Assembly (NCBI RefSeq): GCF_003369445.1
Contig: NZ_QRCU01000026.1
Span: 62,001 to 126,000, forward strand
Direction: 5' to 3'
DNA length: 64,000 bases
Source: Arthrobacter silvisoli
GTDB taxonomy: Bacteria; Actinomycetota; Actinomycetes; Actinomycetales; Micrococcaceae
Shown here: one piece after another, positions 1 through 6,601 of the stretch
Layout of the letters: each line of letters begins with the position of its first letter
How positions within the stretch are numbered: position 1 is the first letter of the stretch
The notes under the pieces: model-generated
The model's database searches: none
What the model was told of the DNA's origin: nothing
The model's input: only the letters and a program-made list of their open reading frames with translations
Made by a program: the position numbers and the translations under genes

Positions 1-356
1 CGCCGCACCGCCGTGGATTCCAGCCGGGCTTCGGTGAAGTCCGGGATCGTGTACGCCCCGGAGCGGCGCAGGGGTGCGGCCACGAACAGCAGCAGCATCA
101 GGTAGCCGGCCGTGTAGCCCACCGGGAACCACAAGGCATCCGTCCCGGAGAGCAGGATCAGCCCGGCTACCCCGAGGAAGCTGGCCGCGGAGAGATACTC
201 CCCGCCGATCGCCGAGGCGTTCCACCACGGCGGAACCGTCCGGGAGGCGACGTAGAAATCGCCGGTGGTGCGCGAAATCCGCAAACCGTAGAAGCCGACG
301 GCCGCCGTCGCGACCACCACGAGCAGAAACGCCGCCAAGCCGACCGGGGGATTCAC
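1..356 (-). CDS. Sodium:solute symporter (SSF family, acetate/pyruvate permease type), N-terminal fragment
   Basis: The reading frame starts at a GTG at 354-356 and runs off the left edge, so only about 118 N-terminal residues are visible. The start overlaps the stop of the upstream small membrane gene as GTGA, so the two are translationally coupled. The visible part has a first membrane helix, then a segment with TTGDFYVASRTVPPWWN and GGEYLSAASFLG, matching the conserved second-helix region of SSF carboxylate symporters (ActP/MctC type). The complete symporter at 3218-4849 has the equivalent motif AGDYLSAASFLG. Role by family: Na+ or H+ driven uptake of small carboxylates across the cytoplasmic membrane. 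Substrate is inferred only. It is the last visible gene of a leftward unit kinase - regulator - small membrane protein - symporter. Confidence 0.85.
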   Translation of the reverse strand, partial: MNPPVGLAAFLLVVVATAAVGFYGLRISRTTGDFYVASRTVPPWWNASAIGGEYLSAASFLGVAGLILLSGTDALWFPVGYTAGYLMLLLFVAAPLRRSGAYTIPDFTEARLESTAVR

Positions 357-724
357 CGCTCGTCCACCAGCTCGCGGTAACGGGCCTCGTTCCGGGCCGC
401 GGAGCGGTTGTACAGCCAGGCCGCCAGGCCGATCACCGGGTACAGCCCCGCGCCCAGCAGCAACCAGTTCAAGGGAATGCCCAGGAGGCGCAGTACGGCA
501 AGGTCAGGCACCAAGGCGACCATCAGCCCGCAGGCGGCAAGCACCAGCAGGAAGCCAACCGCCACCACGATCGCCAGCCGCAGCTGGGAACGGATCAGCG
601 AACGGACGTAGAGGCGCCCGGCGTCGGAATCCAGTGCGGCGTCGCGGCCTGGGGAAGCGCCGGGCGGAAGGCCTGCAGGACGCCGTCCGGCCGATTGCGG
701 CGCGGTGACCCGTACCCTGGTCAT
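353..724 (-). CDS. Small two-helix membrane protein, partner of the SSF symporter
   Basis: This 123-residue protein starts at ATG 722-724, inside the stop of the LytTR regulator gene (ATGA overlap), and its own stop overlaps the symporter start. Residues 1-35 are polar and arginine-rich. Two membrane helices follow, around residues 47-70 and 80-107, and then a charged tail (NRSAARNEARYRELVDER). Size, topology and position directly before an SSF gene match the small companion proteins of such symporters (DUF485/DUF4212 style; YjcH before ActP). The sequence is not an obvious DUF485 member, unlike the 2823-3221 protein, so the family name is left open. Inferred role: accessory subunit or stabiliser of the permease. 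Confidence 0.75.
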   Translation of the reverse strand: MTRVRVTAPQSAGRRPAGLPPGASPGRDAALDSDAGRLYVRSLIRSQLRLAIVVAVGFLLVLAACGLMVALVPDLAVLRLLGIPLNWLLLGAGLYPVIGLAAWLYNRSAARNEARYRELVDER

Positions 725-1440
725 CCCTGCGGCCGTATCCGGGTGGTTCCGAGCTTGTCCCGCACGGCGGGCAGGTGCCTGCGGCTGATCGGCAGTTCGG
801 CCCGGGCCACCGTCACGGACGGGTGCGCGGCGCCGAGTTTGAGGTGCTCCACGTGGTTCAGGGAGATCAGGTACGAGCGGTGGATGCGGATGAATCCGGC
901 CTCGGCCCACTGCTGTTCGAGGTCGCTGAGCGGGACCCGGATCAGGTAGCTGGCCTCTGCCGTGTGCAGGCGGGCGTAGTCGCCCTGGGCCTGGACATAG
1001 CTGACGTCGTCCCGGCGGATCATCCGGGTGGTGCCGCCCTGGTCCACGGTGATCATCTCCGGGGCCGGGCTGCCGTCCCGGAGGAGTTCGCTGACCCGGC
1101 CGAGGGATCGCGCGAGCCTTTCGGCGCGCACCGGTTTGAGGAGATAGTCGACGGCGGCCAGTTCGAAGGCCTCCAGCGCGCAGTCCTCGTCCGCGGTGAC
1201 GAAGACGACGGCGGGCGGAACCGGGATCCGCGAGATGGCCCGCGCGATGTCCAGCCCCGAGAGGGCCGGCATGTGGATGTCCAGGAAGGCGACGTCGACG
1301 GATTCGTTCGCCAGGACCCGCAATGCTTCTGAACCGGACGAGGCGCGGTGGATGGTACCCACGCGCTCATCCCGGCCCAGCAGGAAGGCGAGTTCTTCGA
1401 CGGCGGGCAGCTCGTCGTCGGCGACGAGGACGTTGATCAT
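721..1440 (-). CDS. LytTR-family response regulator
   Basis: The 239-residue protein has an N-terminal receiver domain (about 1-120) with the acidic pair near DDE at 8-10, phospho-acceptor Asp54 in FLDIHMP and the conserved Lys102 in LLKPV. A C-terminal LytTR DNA-binding domain follows (about 130-230; motif FIRIHRSYLISLNHV). LytTR regulators bind direct repeats upstream of their targets and typically control transporters or exoproducts. Here the gene lies between its kinase (1470-2636) and a symporter module, so control of carboxylate uptake is the likely job, as with BtsSR/YpdAB in enterobacteria (analogy). The stop overlaps the next gene by 4 bases. A TAAGCT hexamer ends 6 nt before the ATG, so the gene may also have its own leaderless promoter in the 29-bp gap after the kinase. 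Confidence 0.93.
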   Translation of the reverse strand: MINVLVADDELPAVEELAFLLGRDERVGTIHRASSGSEALRVLANESVDVAFLDIHMPALSGLDIARAISRIPVPPAVVFVTADEDCALEAFELAAVDYLLKPVRAERLARSLGRVSELLRDGSPAPEMITVDQGGTTRMIRRDDVSYVQAQGDYARLHTAEASYLIRVPLSDLEQQWAEAGFIRIHRSYLISLNHVEHLKLGAAHPSVTVARAELPISRRHLPAVRDKLGTTRIRPQG

Positions 1441-1446
1441 GACAGC

Positions 1447-1452
1447 AGCTTA
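1447..1452 (-). promoter_or_regulatory. -10 element TAAGCT of a possible leaderless promoter for the LytTR regulator
   Basis: On the minus strand TAAGCT is followed by six bases (GCTGTC) and then the ATG at 1440. That spacing would put transcription start on the A of the start codon. No convincing -35 is visible. There is no Shine-Dalgarno in the short gap, which fits leaderless translation. The alternative is co-transcription with the kinase only. Confidence 0.4.
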
Positions 1453-1469
1453 ACCTCCGCCGCCGGCCC

Positions 1470-2636
1470 TCAGGCATCGTGCCCGGGCTGGGACTTGGGC
1501 ACCCGGAGCGTGATCAGGGTGCCCTCGCCCGGGGCAGTCTCGATGACCAGGCCGTACTCGTCCCCGTACACCTGCCGCAGGCGGGCATCGACGTTGCGCA
1601 GGCCGACGTGCTCGCCGTCGGCGTGGCCGGCCAGCACGGACCGGAGGTGCTCCGGGTCCATCCCCACGCCGTCGTCCTCCACCGTCACCTCGGCGTCCGC
1701 GCCCGAATCGTAGGCACGGATGGTGATGTGTCCCGGGCCTTCCTTGGCCTCCAGGCCGTGGCGCACCGCGTTCTCCACCAGCGGCTGCAGGCTCAGGAAG
1801 GGAATCACGGTGCTCAGGACCTCGGGGGCGATCTGCAGGCTGACCTGTACGCGTTCGCCGAAGCGGGCACGTTCGAGGAGCAGGTAGCGGTCGATGCTGC
1901 GCAGTTCCTCGGCCAGGGTGGTGAAGTCCCCGTGCCGCCGGAAGGAGTAGCGCGTGAAGTCGGCGAACTCCACCACCAGTTCACGCGCCCTGGCCGGATC
2001 CGTGTTGATGAAGGAAGCGATGGCGTTGAGGGAGTTGTAGATGAAGTGCGGGCTGATCTGGGCCCGCAGTGCCCGGACTTCGGCCTCCATCAGAAGGGTC
2101 CGTGAGGCGTCCAGTTCGGCCAGTTCCACCTGGGTGGCGACCCAGCCTGCCAGTTCGCCGGTGGCCCGGACCAGCCCGGCGCCCGCGTGCGGCGCGAAGG
2201 CAGCGACGCAGCCGGCCACCCGGTTGTTGGTCCGGATCGGCGCGATGACGGCCTTCAGCGAGGGCGATGCCGTGAGCAGGGCGGTGCGCCCGTCGGCGAA
2301 TACCGGCGCCGCGAGTGCCATCAGCTGCGGTTTCAGCTCTTCGGCGATGCCGTCCCAGGCGAGCACCGTGTCAAGGTCCGTGATGGCGAGGGCGTCGCAG
2401 CCCAGCAGGAGGCGCAGCTGTTTGCTGGCCTTGGCCGCGCTCGCCGGCTGCAGCCCCGCGCGCAGTTGCGCGCCCGCGCGGGACGCCGCGTGCAGGGTCT
2501 TGTACGTGGCCCGCTCCGCATCCGTGCCCAGGTCCCGGAAGGACCGGACCACCATGAGGCCGACGCCGACGGCGGCCACCGCCGCCAGCACGATGACGGC
2601 GATCGCTGCGGCGGTGAGAAGCGGTGAATCGGGCAT
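1470..2636 (-). CDS. LytS-type sensor histidine kinase (His_kinase/HATPase_c)
   Basis: The 388-residue protein has one N-terminal membrane helix (about 7-30), a GAF-like segment (about 55-170), a His_kinase (PF06580) domain with the phospho-acceptor His197 in ISPHFIYNSLN, and a C-terminal HATPase_c domain with LQPLVENAVRHGL (N box) and DDGVGM (G1 box). It lacks the five-helix LYT sensor domain of classic LytS/BtsS, so sensing probably involves the GAF-like part or a partner. It pairs with the LytTR regulator 29 bp downstream. The start at ATG 2636 is chosen because it precedes the membrane helix and has a TACTCT hexamer 6 nt upstream. The frame is open further upstream, but that part is low-complexity and runs antisense to the divergent gene. 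Confidence 0.92.
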   Translation of the reverse strand: MPDSPLLTAAAIAVIVLAAVAAVGVGLMVVRSFRDLGTDAERATYKTLHAASRAGAQLRAGLQPASAAKASKQLRLLLGCDALAITDLDTVLAWDGIAEELKPQLMALAAPVFADGRTALLTASPSLKAVIAPIRTNNRVAGCVAAFAPHAGAGLVRATGELAGWVATQVELAELDASRTLLMEAEVRALRAQISPHFIYNSLNAIASFINTDPARARELVVEFADFTRYSFRRHGDFTTLAEELRSIDRYLLLERARFGERVQVSLQIAPEVLSTVIPFLSLQPLVENAVRHGLEAKEGPGHITIRAYDSGADAEVTVEDDGVGMDPEHLRSVLAGHADGEHVGLRNVDARLRQVYGDEYGLVIETAPGEGTLITLRVPKSQPGHDA

Positions 2637-2642
2637 GGAGCA

Positions 2643-2648
2643 AGAGTA
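2643..2648 (-). promoter_or_regulatory. -10 element TACTCT, leaderless-type promoter of the sensor kinase
   Basis: Minus strand TACTCT, then six bases (TGCTCC), then ATG at 2636. This is the TANNNT-6/7-start arrangement seen at a dozen genes in this window. No Shine-Dalgarno is present between it and the start. Confidence 0.5.
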
Positions 2649-2756
2649 GCGAACCGCCCGCAACGGCCCTGCGGGCTGCCGTTCACCGCACCGACAGCTC
2701 CGCTGGGCGACGCCGCGGCGCATACGCCTTCCACGCCCGACAGCCTCCGTTGAATA

Positions 2757-2770
2757 GTGATTCCAATCAC
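2757..2770. promoter_or_regulatory. CRP/GlxR-like site GTGA-N6-TCAC
   Basis: GTGATTCCAATCAC is an inverted repeat with six-base arms and fits the CRP-family consensus TGTGA-N6-TCACA, with flanks A and A (one mismatch in the outer T). It sits 52 bp before the start of the DUF485-symporter pair, in the divergent region shared with the sensor kinase. In Corynebacterium, acetate metabolism genes are under the CRP-type regulator GlxR (established). Binding here is inferred. The closest parallel in this window is the perfect site at 6492-6507. Confidence 0.5.
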
Positions 2771-2787
2771 ACGGCGCCCGAGGGCGG

Positions 2788-2804
2788 GTGTCCGTTGTGG
2801 ACAC
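2788..2804. promoter_or_regulatory. Inverted repeat GTGTCC-N5-GGACAC before the symporter operon
   Basis: Six-base perfect arms flank GTTGT. The repeat ends about 10 bp before the AGGAGG Shine-Dalgarno of the DUF485 gene. It could be an operator or a 5'-leader hairpin. The sequence alone does not decide. Confidence 0.35.
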
Positions 2805-2822
2805 GTCAACCAGGAGGAAACC

Positions 2823-3221
2823 ATGGGTAATGAGGCCCAGCCGGCGGACGCAACGCAGTCCGTGGATTTCCAGCAAGTGCAGCAAACAGAACAATTCCGC
2901 GAACTGCGCAGGCGGCACCGCAGTTTCGTCTTCCCGATGGCCGTGGCCTTCCTGCTCTGGTACTTCGGCTACGTGCTGCTGGCCGACTACGCCGTGGGGT
3001 TCATGTCCACCAAACTGTGGGGCAACATCAACGTGGGCCTGGTGCTCGGGCTGCTCCAGTTCGCCACGACCTTTGGCATCACCGCCTGGTACGTGAGCTA
3101 TTCCAACCGTCGCCTTGATCCGATCGCGGCGGAGATCCGCGGTGAAATCGAAGGACATGAGTTCGACGCCGGCAGCCGGGCTGTCGCCGCCGGACGGGCA
3201 GCCAAGGGGGCGCAGCCGTGA
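2823..3221 (+). CDS. DUF485 small membrane protein, symporter partner
   Basis: The 132-residue protein starts at ATG 2823, chosen for the strong AGGAGG five bases upstream; the open frame before it lacks such a signal. It shows the DUF485 pattern: a soluble N-terminus with FRELRRRHRSFVFPMAVAFL, a first membrane helix with WYFGYVLLADYA, FMSTKLWGNINVGL, then a second helix with FATTFGITAWYV and YSNRRLDPIA. DUF485 proteins (YjcH family) are encoded directly before acetate-type SSF symporters and are thought to be accessory subunits. The stop overlaps the symporter start (GTGA). The C-terminal 25 residues are alanine-rich and probably disordered. Confidence 0.92.
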   Translation: MGNEAQPADATQSVDFQQVQQTEQFRELRRRHRSFVFPMAVAFLLWYFGYVLLADYAVGFMSTKLWGNINVGLVLGLLQFATTFGITAWYVSYSNRRLDPIAAEIRGEIEGHEFDAGSRAVAAGRAAKGAQP

Positions 3222-4849
3222 GCGGCCTGGCCATCGGCGGCGCAGCCCCCATGGTGAACGTCGGCGCGCTCAAGGACACCACCCTGCTGAACATGGGCAT
3301 CTTCGCCCTGTTCGTCCTGGTCACGATGGTCATCGTGTTCCGCGCCAGCCGGAACAATAAGACGGCGGCGGACTACTACGCAGCCGGCCGCTCCTTCACC
3401 GGTTCGCAGAACGGCACGGCGATCGCCGGCGACTACCTGTCGGCGGCGTCTTTCCTCGGCATCACCGGGGCGATCGCGATCAACGGATACGACGGCTTCC
3501 TGTACTCGATCGGCTTCCTCGTGGCCTGGCTGGTGGCCTTGCTGCTGGTGGCCGAACTGCTGCGCAACACCGGCAAGTTCACCATGGCCGATGTGCTCTC
3601 CTTCAGGCTGCGGCAGCGCCCGGTCCGGATCGCCGCGGCCCTGTCCACGCTCGCCGTTTGCTTCTTCTACCTGCTCGCGCAGATGGCCGGCGCCGGCAGC
3701 CTGATCTCCCTGCTGCTGGGCATCAGCGACTGGGGCGGACAGGCACTGGTGATCATCGTCGTCGGCGCCCTCATGATCATGTACGTGCTCATCGGCGGCA
3801 TGAAGGGCACCACCTGGGTGCAGATCATCAAGGCCGTGCTCCTGATCTGCGGCGCCGCCGTCATGACCCTCTGGGTGCTGTCGATCTATGGCTTCAACCT
3901 CTCGAACCTGCTCGGCTCCGCCGCCGAAGCCGCGAACAACCCGAACGTCCTCAACCCCGGCCTGCAGTACGGCAAGAGCGAAACGTCCAAGCTGGACTTC
4001 ATGTCGCTCGGCCTCGCCCTGGTCCTCGGCACAGCAGCCCTGCCGCACGTGCTGATGCGCTTCTACACCGTGCCCACGGCCAAGGAAGCCCGCAAGTCCG
4101 TGGTCTGGTCCATCTGGCTGATCGGGCTGTTCTACCTGTTCACCCTGGTGCTCGGCTACGGCGCCGCCGCGCTCGTCGGGGCGGACACCATCAAGGCAGC
4201 ACCCGGCGGTGTCAACTCGGCCGCACCGCTGCTGGCCTTCCACCTCGGCGGGCCGCTGCTCCTGGGCTTCATTTCCGCCGTCGCCTTCGCCACGATCCTC
4301 GCCGTGGTGGCCGGCCTCACGATCACGGCGGCGGCCTCCTTCGCGCACGACATCTACGCGAACGTCCTCGCCAAGGACAAGGCCGACGCCGGCACCGAGG
4401 TCAAGGTGGCCCGGCGGACCGTGGTGGTCATCGGCATCCTGGCCATCCTCGGCGGCATCTTTGCCAACGGGCAGAACGTCGCCTTCCTCGTGGCGCTCGC
4501 CTTCGCCGTGGCTGCATCCGCCAACCTGCCCACGATCGTCTACTCGCTGTTCTGGCGGAAGTTCACCACCCGGGGCGCGGTCTGGAGCATGTACGGCGGC
4601 CTCGCCGCAGCCATCATCCTGATCGCCCTTTCGCCTGTGGTTTCCGGGGCCAAGACCTCCATGATCCAGGGCGCGAACTTCGCCATCTTCCCGTTGAGCA
4701 ACCCGGGCATCGTGTCCATCCCGCTCGCCTTCTTCCTGGGCTGGTTGGGCACCGTGCTCGACAAGCGCAGGGAGGACCCGGCCAAGCAGGCGGAGATGGA
4801 AGTCCGTTCGCTCACCGGGGTCGGGGCCGAAAAGGCCGTGGAGCACTGA
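3218..4849 (+). CDS. Cation/acetate symporter (SSF family, ActP/MctC type)
   Basis: A complete 543-residue SSF transporter that starts at GTG 3218, overlapping the DUF485 stop. About 13 hydrophobic segments are visible. Family landmarks are AADYYAAGRSFTGSQNG, GDYLSAASFLG, the helix with YVLIGGMKGTTWVQIIK, and ALPHVLMRFYTVPT, the signature of monocarboxylate (acetate/propionate/pyruvate) members. It catalyses ion-coupled uptake of short carboxylates at the cytoplasmic membrane. With the DUF485 gene it forms a two-gene unit preceded by a CRP-like site and followed by a strong terminator (4894-4925). It is the second SSF system around the LytS/LytTR pair; the first lies at the left edge. Acetate versus pyruvate or propionate cannot be read from sequence. 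Confidence 0.95.
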   Translation: MSGLAIGGAAPMVNVGALKDTTLLNMGIFALFVLVTMVIVFRASRNNKTAADYYAAGRSFTGSQNGTAIAGDYLSAASFLGITGAIAINGYDGFLYSIGFLVAWLVALLLVAELLRNTGKFTMADVLSFRLRQRPVRIAAALSTLAVCFFYLLAQMAGAGSLISLLLGISDWGGQALVIIVVGALMIMYVLIGGMKGTTWVQIIKAVLLICGAAVMTLWVLSIYGFNLSNLLGSAAEAANNPNVLNPGLQYGKSETSKLDFMSLGLALVLGTAALPHVLMRFYTVPTAKEARKSVVWSIWLIGLFYLFTLVLGYGAAALVGADTIKAAPGGVNSAAPLLAFHLGGPLLLGFISAVAFATILAVVAGLTITAAASFAHDIYANVLAKDKADAGTEVKVARRTVVVIGILAILGGIFANGQNVAFLVALAFAVAASANLPTIVYSLFWRKFTTRGAVWSMYGGLAAAIILIALSPVVSGAKTSMIQGANFAIFPLSNPGIVSIPLAFFLGWLGTVLDKRREDPAKQAEMEVRSLTGVGAEKAVEH

Positions 4850-4893
4850 CCCTTTCCGTCACGCCCTGAAACCCGTGGCGCCCTGAAACGCCG

Positions 4894-4925
4894 AAGCCCT
4901 CCTGCGGTCCGCTGCAGGAGGGCTT
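4894..4925. terminator. Intrinsic terminator-like hairpin, probably bidirectional
   Basis: AAGCCCTCCTGC (4894-4905) and GCAGGAGGGCTT (4914-4925) form a perfect 12-bp stem with an 8-nt loop. It lies between the convergent symporter and the membrane-protein gene at 4975. The arms end in AA/TT and no long U tract follows, as is common in actinobacteria. Confidence 0.8.
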
Positions 4926-4974
4926 GGCCGTTGGCTGGTTTGGTGCCGGGCTGCTTGGTGCCGGGCGCCAGCGT

Positions 4975-5796
4975 CTAGCCCCGGGGCCTGATCCGGATGG
5001 CATCCATCTTTCCCTCGTTACCCACGAATCCGTACTTGAGCTCGATCGTGCGGCCGTCGCAGTCCAGTGTGCCGGTGATCTCGGAATGGTTGACACCGTT
5101 CTTGGACTCGACGTTGACCGAGTCGTAGCTGGTCTTGCACGAATCGCTGAGCTCAAGCCCGTTGATGCCGCGGATGAAGCTGGCTTTGGACAGATCGTCC
5201 TTGAGTGAATCGGTCAGGAAGCGGTCGTAGGCCTCGTCGTTCCGGCCCTTGAGCAGCAGGTTGGTGAATTCTTCGGCCTGGCCCTTGACCTTGCCGGTGG
5301 CATTGCCCACCAGGTTGACCAGCAGCACGACGCCGACTACCGCGAGGATTACCACGGCGCCAACAACGCCAAGGACAATCCACAACACTTTGCGGCTCTT
5401 CCGCGCGGGCCCGGCCGGCTGGCCGAACGGCTGCCCGTGCTGGCTGCCGTCGTACGGTGGTTGGGAGTACGGTGGCTGAGCGTAGGGCGGCTGCGGGTAC
5501 GGCGGCTGGCCCTGCTGGCCATAGGGTGCCTGTCCCGGCGGGCCGTATTGCGGCTGGGTCCCGTACTGCGGCGGGCCGAACTGGGGTTGGCCGTACTGTG
5601 GCGCCCCATATTGCGGCGCTCCATATTGCGGCTCAGGGGCCGGCGGTACCTGGCTGCCCTGCGTAGACTGGCCTTCCTGTCCGGCCTGGCCCTCCTGCCC
5701 CACATGCGGGGGAGCGGGCGGTGGCGGGGGCACGGGCCTGGAGGTCCAGTCGGGCTTCTGGGGATCCTGGTTGTGCGGATCCTGGGGAGTGCTCAC
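4975..5796 (-). CDS. Proline/glutamine/tyrosine-rich single-pass membrane protein with extracytoplasmic domain
   Basis: The start is taken as GTG 5796, with GGAAAGG upstream, giving 273 residues; an ATG 33 codons upstream (in frame) has a less plausible leader. Residues 20-130 are low complexity with repeated PQYG, PPY and QPPY units. A KSRK stop-transfer motif and one membrane helix follow (about 136-163). The external domain (about 165-273) has two cysteines (Cys220, Cys246) that could form a disulfide and ends MDAIRIRPRG. The architecture resembles actinobacterial DUF4878/DUF4333-like exported proteins with a Pro-rich cytoplasmic tail. Function unknown. It is a lone gene, convergent with the symporter, with a terminator between. 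Confidence 0.8.
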   Translation of the reverse strand: MSTPQDPHNQDPQKPDWTSRPVPPPPPAPPHVGQEGQAGQEGQSTQGSQVPPAPEPQYGAPQYGAPQYGQPQFGPPQYGTQPQYGPPGQAPYGQQGQPPYPQPPYAQPPYSQPPYDGSQHGQPFGQPAGPARKSRKVLWIVLGVVGAVVILAVVGVVLLVNLVGNATGKVKGQAEEFTNLLLKGRNDEAYDRFLTDSLKDDLSKASFIRGINGLELSDSCKTSYDSVNVESKNGVNHSEITGTLDCDGRTIELKYGFVGNEGKMDAIRIRPRG

Positions 5797-5939
5797 GATG
5801 GGTTCGCCTTTCCGGCCGCCTGCGCCGCCGTTGCTTGGAACGCGTGCCGGGAACCGCGGGCCGGCCCCAAGACGTCCGTCTGAATCAAACCGCATGTTCC
5901 GGCGGCGGGGCAAGTAAAGGGCCGCCGGGGCCGGCCCGG

Positions 5940-6407
5940 TCAGCCGCCGCTCTTCTTCAGCAGCGGCTGCATCCGGTACGGGATCATCTCCTGCATCGCC
6001 AGGGCGGTGTCCGTCCGCTCCACGCCGTCGCAGCCCAGGATCTTGCCGTTGATGCGGAAGAGGTCCTCGGCGTCCAGGGCCACCACCCGCAGGAGCAGGT
6101 CTGCGGAGCCGGTGAGTCCGTGACCCTCCAGGATCTCCGGGATCCCGGCCAGCTCAACGGCCAGCTGTCCGAGCTTCTGCTGCTGCACATGCACGGAAAT
6201 GAAGGCCAGCAACGGGTAGCCCAGGGCCGCCGGGTTGATCCGCCGTTCGAAGGACAGGAAGGCGTGCTTCTTCTCGAGCTGCGCCATCCGTGCCTGGACC
6301 GTGTTCCTGGACAGGCCGAGCTTCTGGGCCAAGGCCACCACAGTCCCCCGCGGGTCCTTCGCCATGGCCGAAAGCAGCCGGGTGTCTGTGCCATCCAAAG
6401 CTTGCAT
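5940..6407 (-). CDS. bkdR: Lrp/AsnC-family regulator, probable regulator of bkd genes
   Basis: The protein has an N-terminal helix-turn-helix (about 5-50; RGTVVALAQKLGLSRNTVQARM) and a C-terminal RAM/AsnC ligand domain (about 65-145; GYPLLAFISVHV, GSADLLLRVVALD). I chose ATG 6407 (155 residues, MQALDGTDTRLL) because it matches the family start. GTG 6425 and ATG 6419 are in-frame alternatives. It is divergent from bkdABC, the classical position of the Lrp-like BkdR activator of branched-chain keto acid dehydrogenase, which responds to branched-chain amino acids. The intergenic repeats GCATAATGC and AATGCTCA/TGAGCATT are candidate binding sites. One GCATAATGC covers its own start codon, suggesting autoregulation. 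The bkdR name rests on context. Confidence 0.85.
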   Translation of the reverse strand: MQALDGTDTRLLSAMAKDPRGTVVALAQKLGLSRNTVQARMAQLEKKHAFLSFERRINPAALGYPLLAFISVHVQQQKLGQLAVELAGIPEILEGHGLTGSADLLLRVVALDAEDLFRINGKILGCDGVERTDTALAMQEMIPYRMQPLLKKSGG

Positions 6408-6412
6408 AATGC
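6404..6412. promoter_or_regulatory. Candidate Lrp-type operator GCATAATGC overlapping the regulator start
   Basis: GCATAATGC is a near-palindrome (central A) that occurs twice in this intergenic region, here and at 6447-6455. The copies are 43 bp apart, about four helical turns, so they lie on the same DNA face. Binding is inferred. Confidence 0.4.
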
Positions 6413-6446
6413 GCAACATTAGCACGGTGACCAGGCGCCCGACAGG

Positions 6447-6492
6447 GCATAATGCTCAGAATCCATGGCAGTGGTTGTACCCAATGAGCATT
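6447..6492. promoter_or_regulatory. Candidate BkdR operator array: GCATAATGC and 8-bp inverted arms
   Basis: The second GCATAATGC (6447-6455) overlaps the left arm of an inverted repeat AATGCTCA (6451-6458) / TGAGCATT (6485-6492), whose centres are 34 bp apart. AT-rich spaced repeats of this kind are typical of Lrp-family multimer binding. The region stands out from the GC-rich surroundings. Confidence 0.45.
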
Positions 6493-6507
6493 GTGAGTAG
6501 GGTCACA
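6492..6507. promoter_or_regulatory. Perfect CRP/GlxR consensus site TGTGA-N6-TCACA upstream of bkdA
   Basis: TGTGAGTAGGGTCACA matches the CRP-family consensus exactly in both half sites. It starts at the last base of the TGAGCATT arm and lies about 95 bp before the bkdA start. The sequence match is direct; use by a CRP/GlxR homologue is inference. Confidence 0.6.
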
Positions 6508-6601
6508 GTTATCCGGGCGATGAGGCCCGGGCAGCTGCGGCTTGCGGGGCCAAAAGTCCTAGCGGCAACGGCACAGAACGAGCCGAAAGGTGCGAGCAAC
6601 C

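Noticed and set aside
2679..2796. Three CCGTT motifs (2679, 2747, 2792) as a LytTR direct-repeat operator
   Set aside because: Spacing of 68 and 45 bp does not fit the roughly 20-bp period of LytTR sites, and the motif is too short to stand out.
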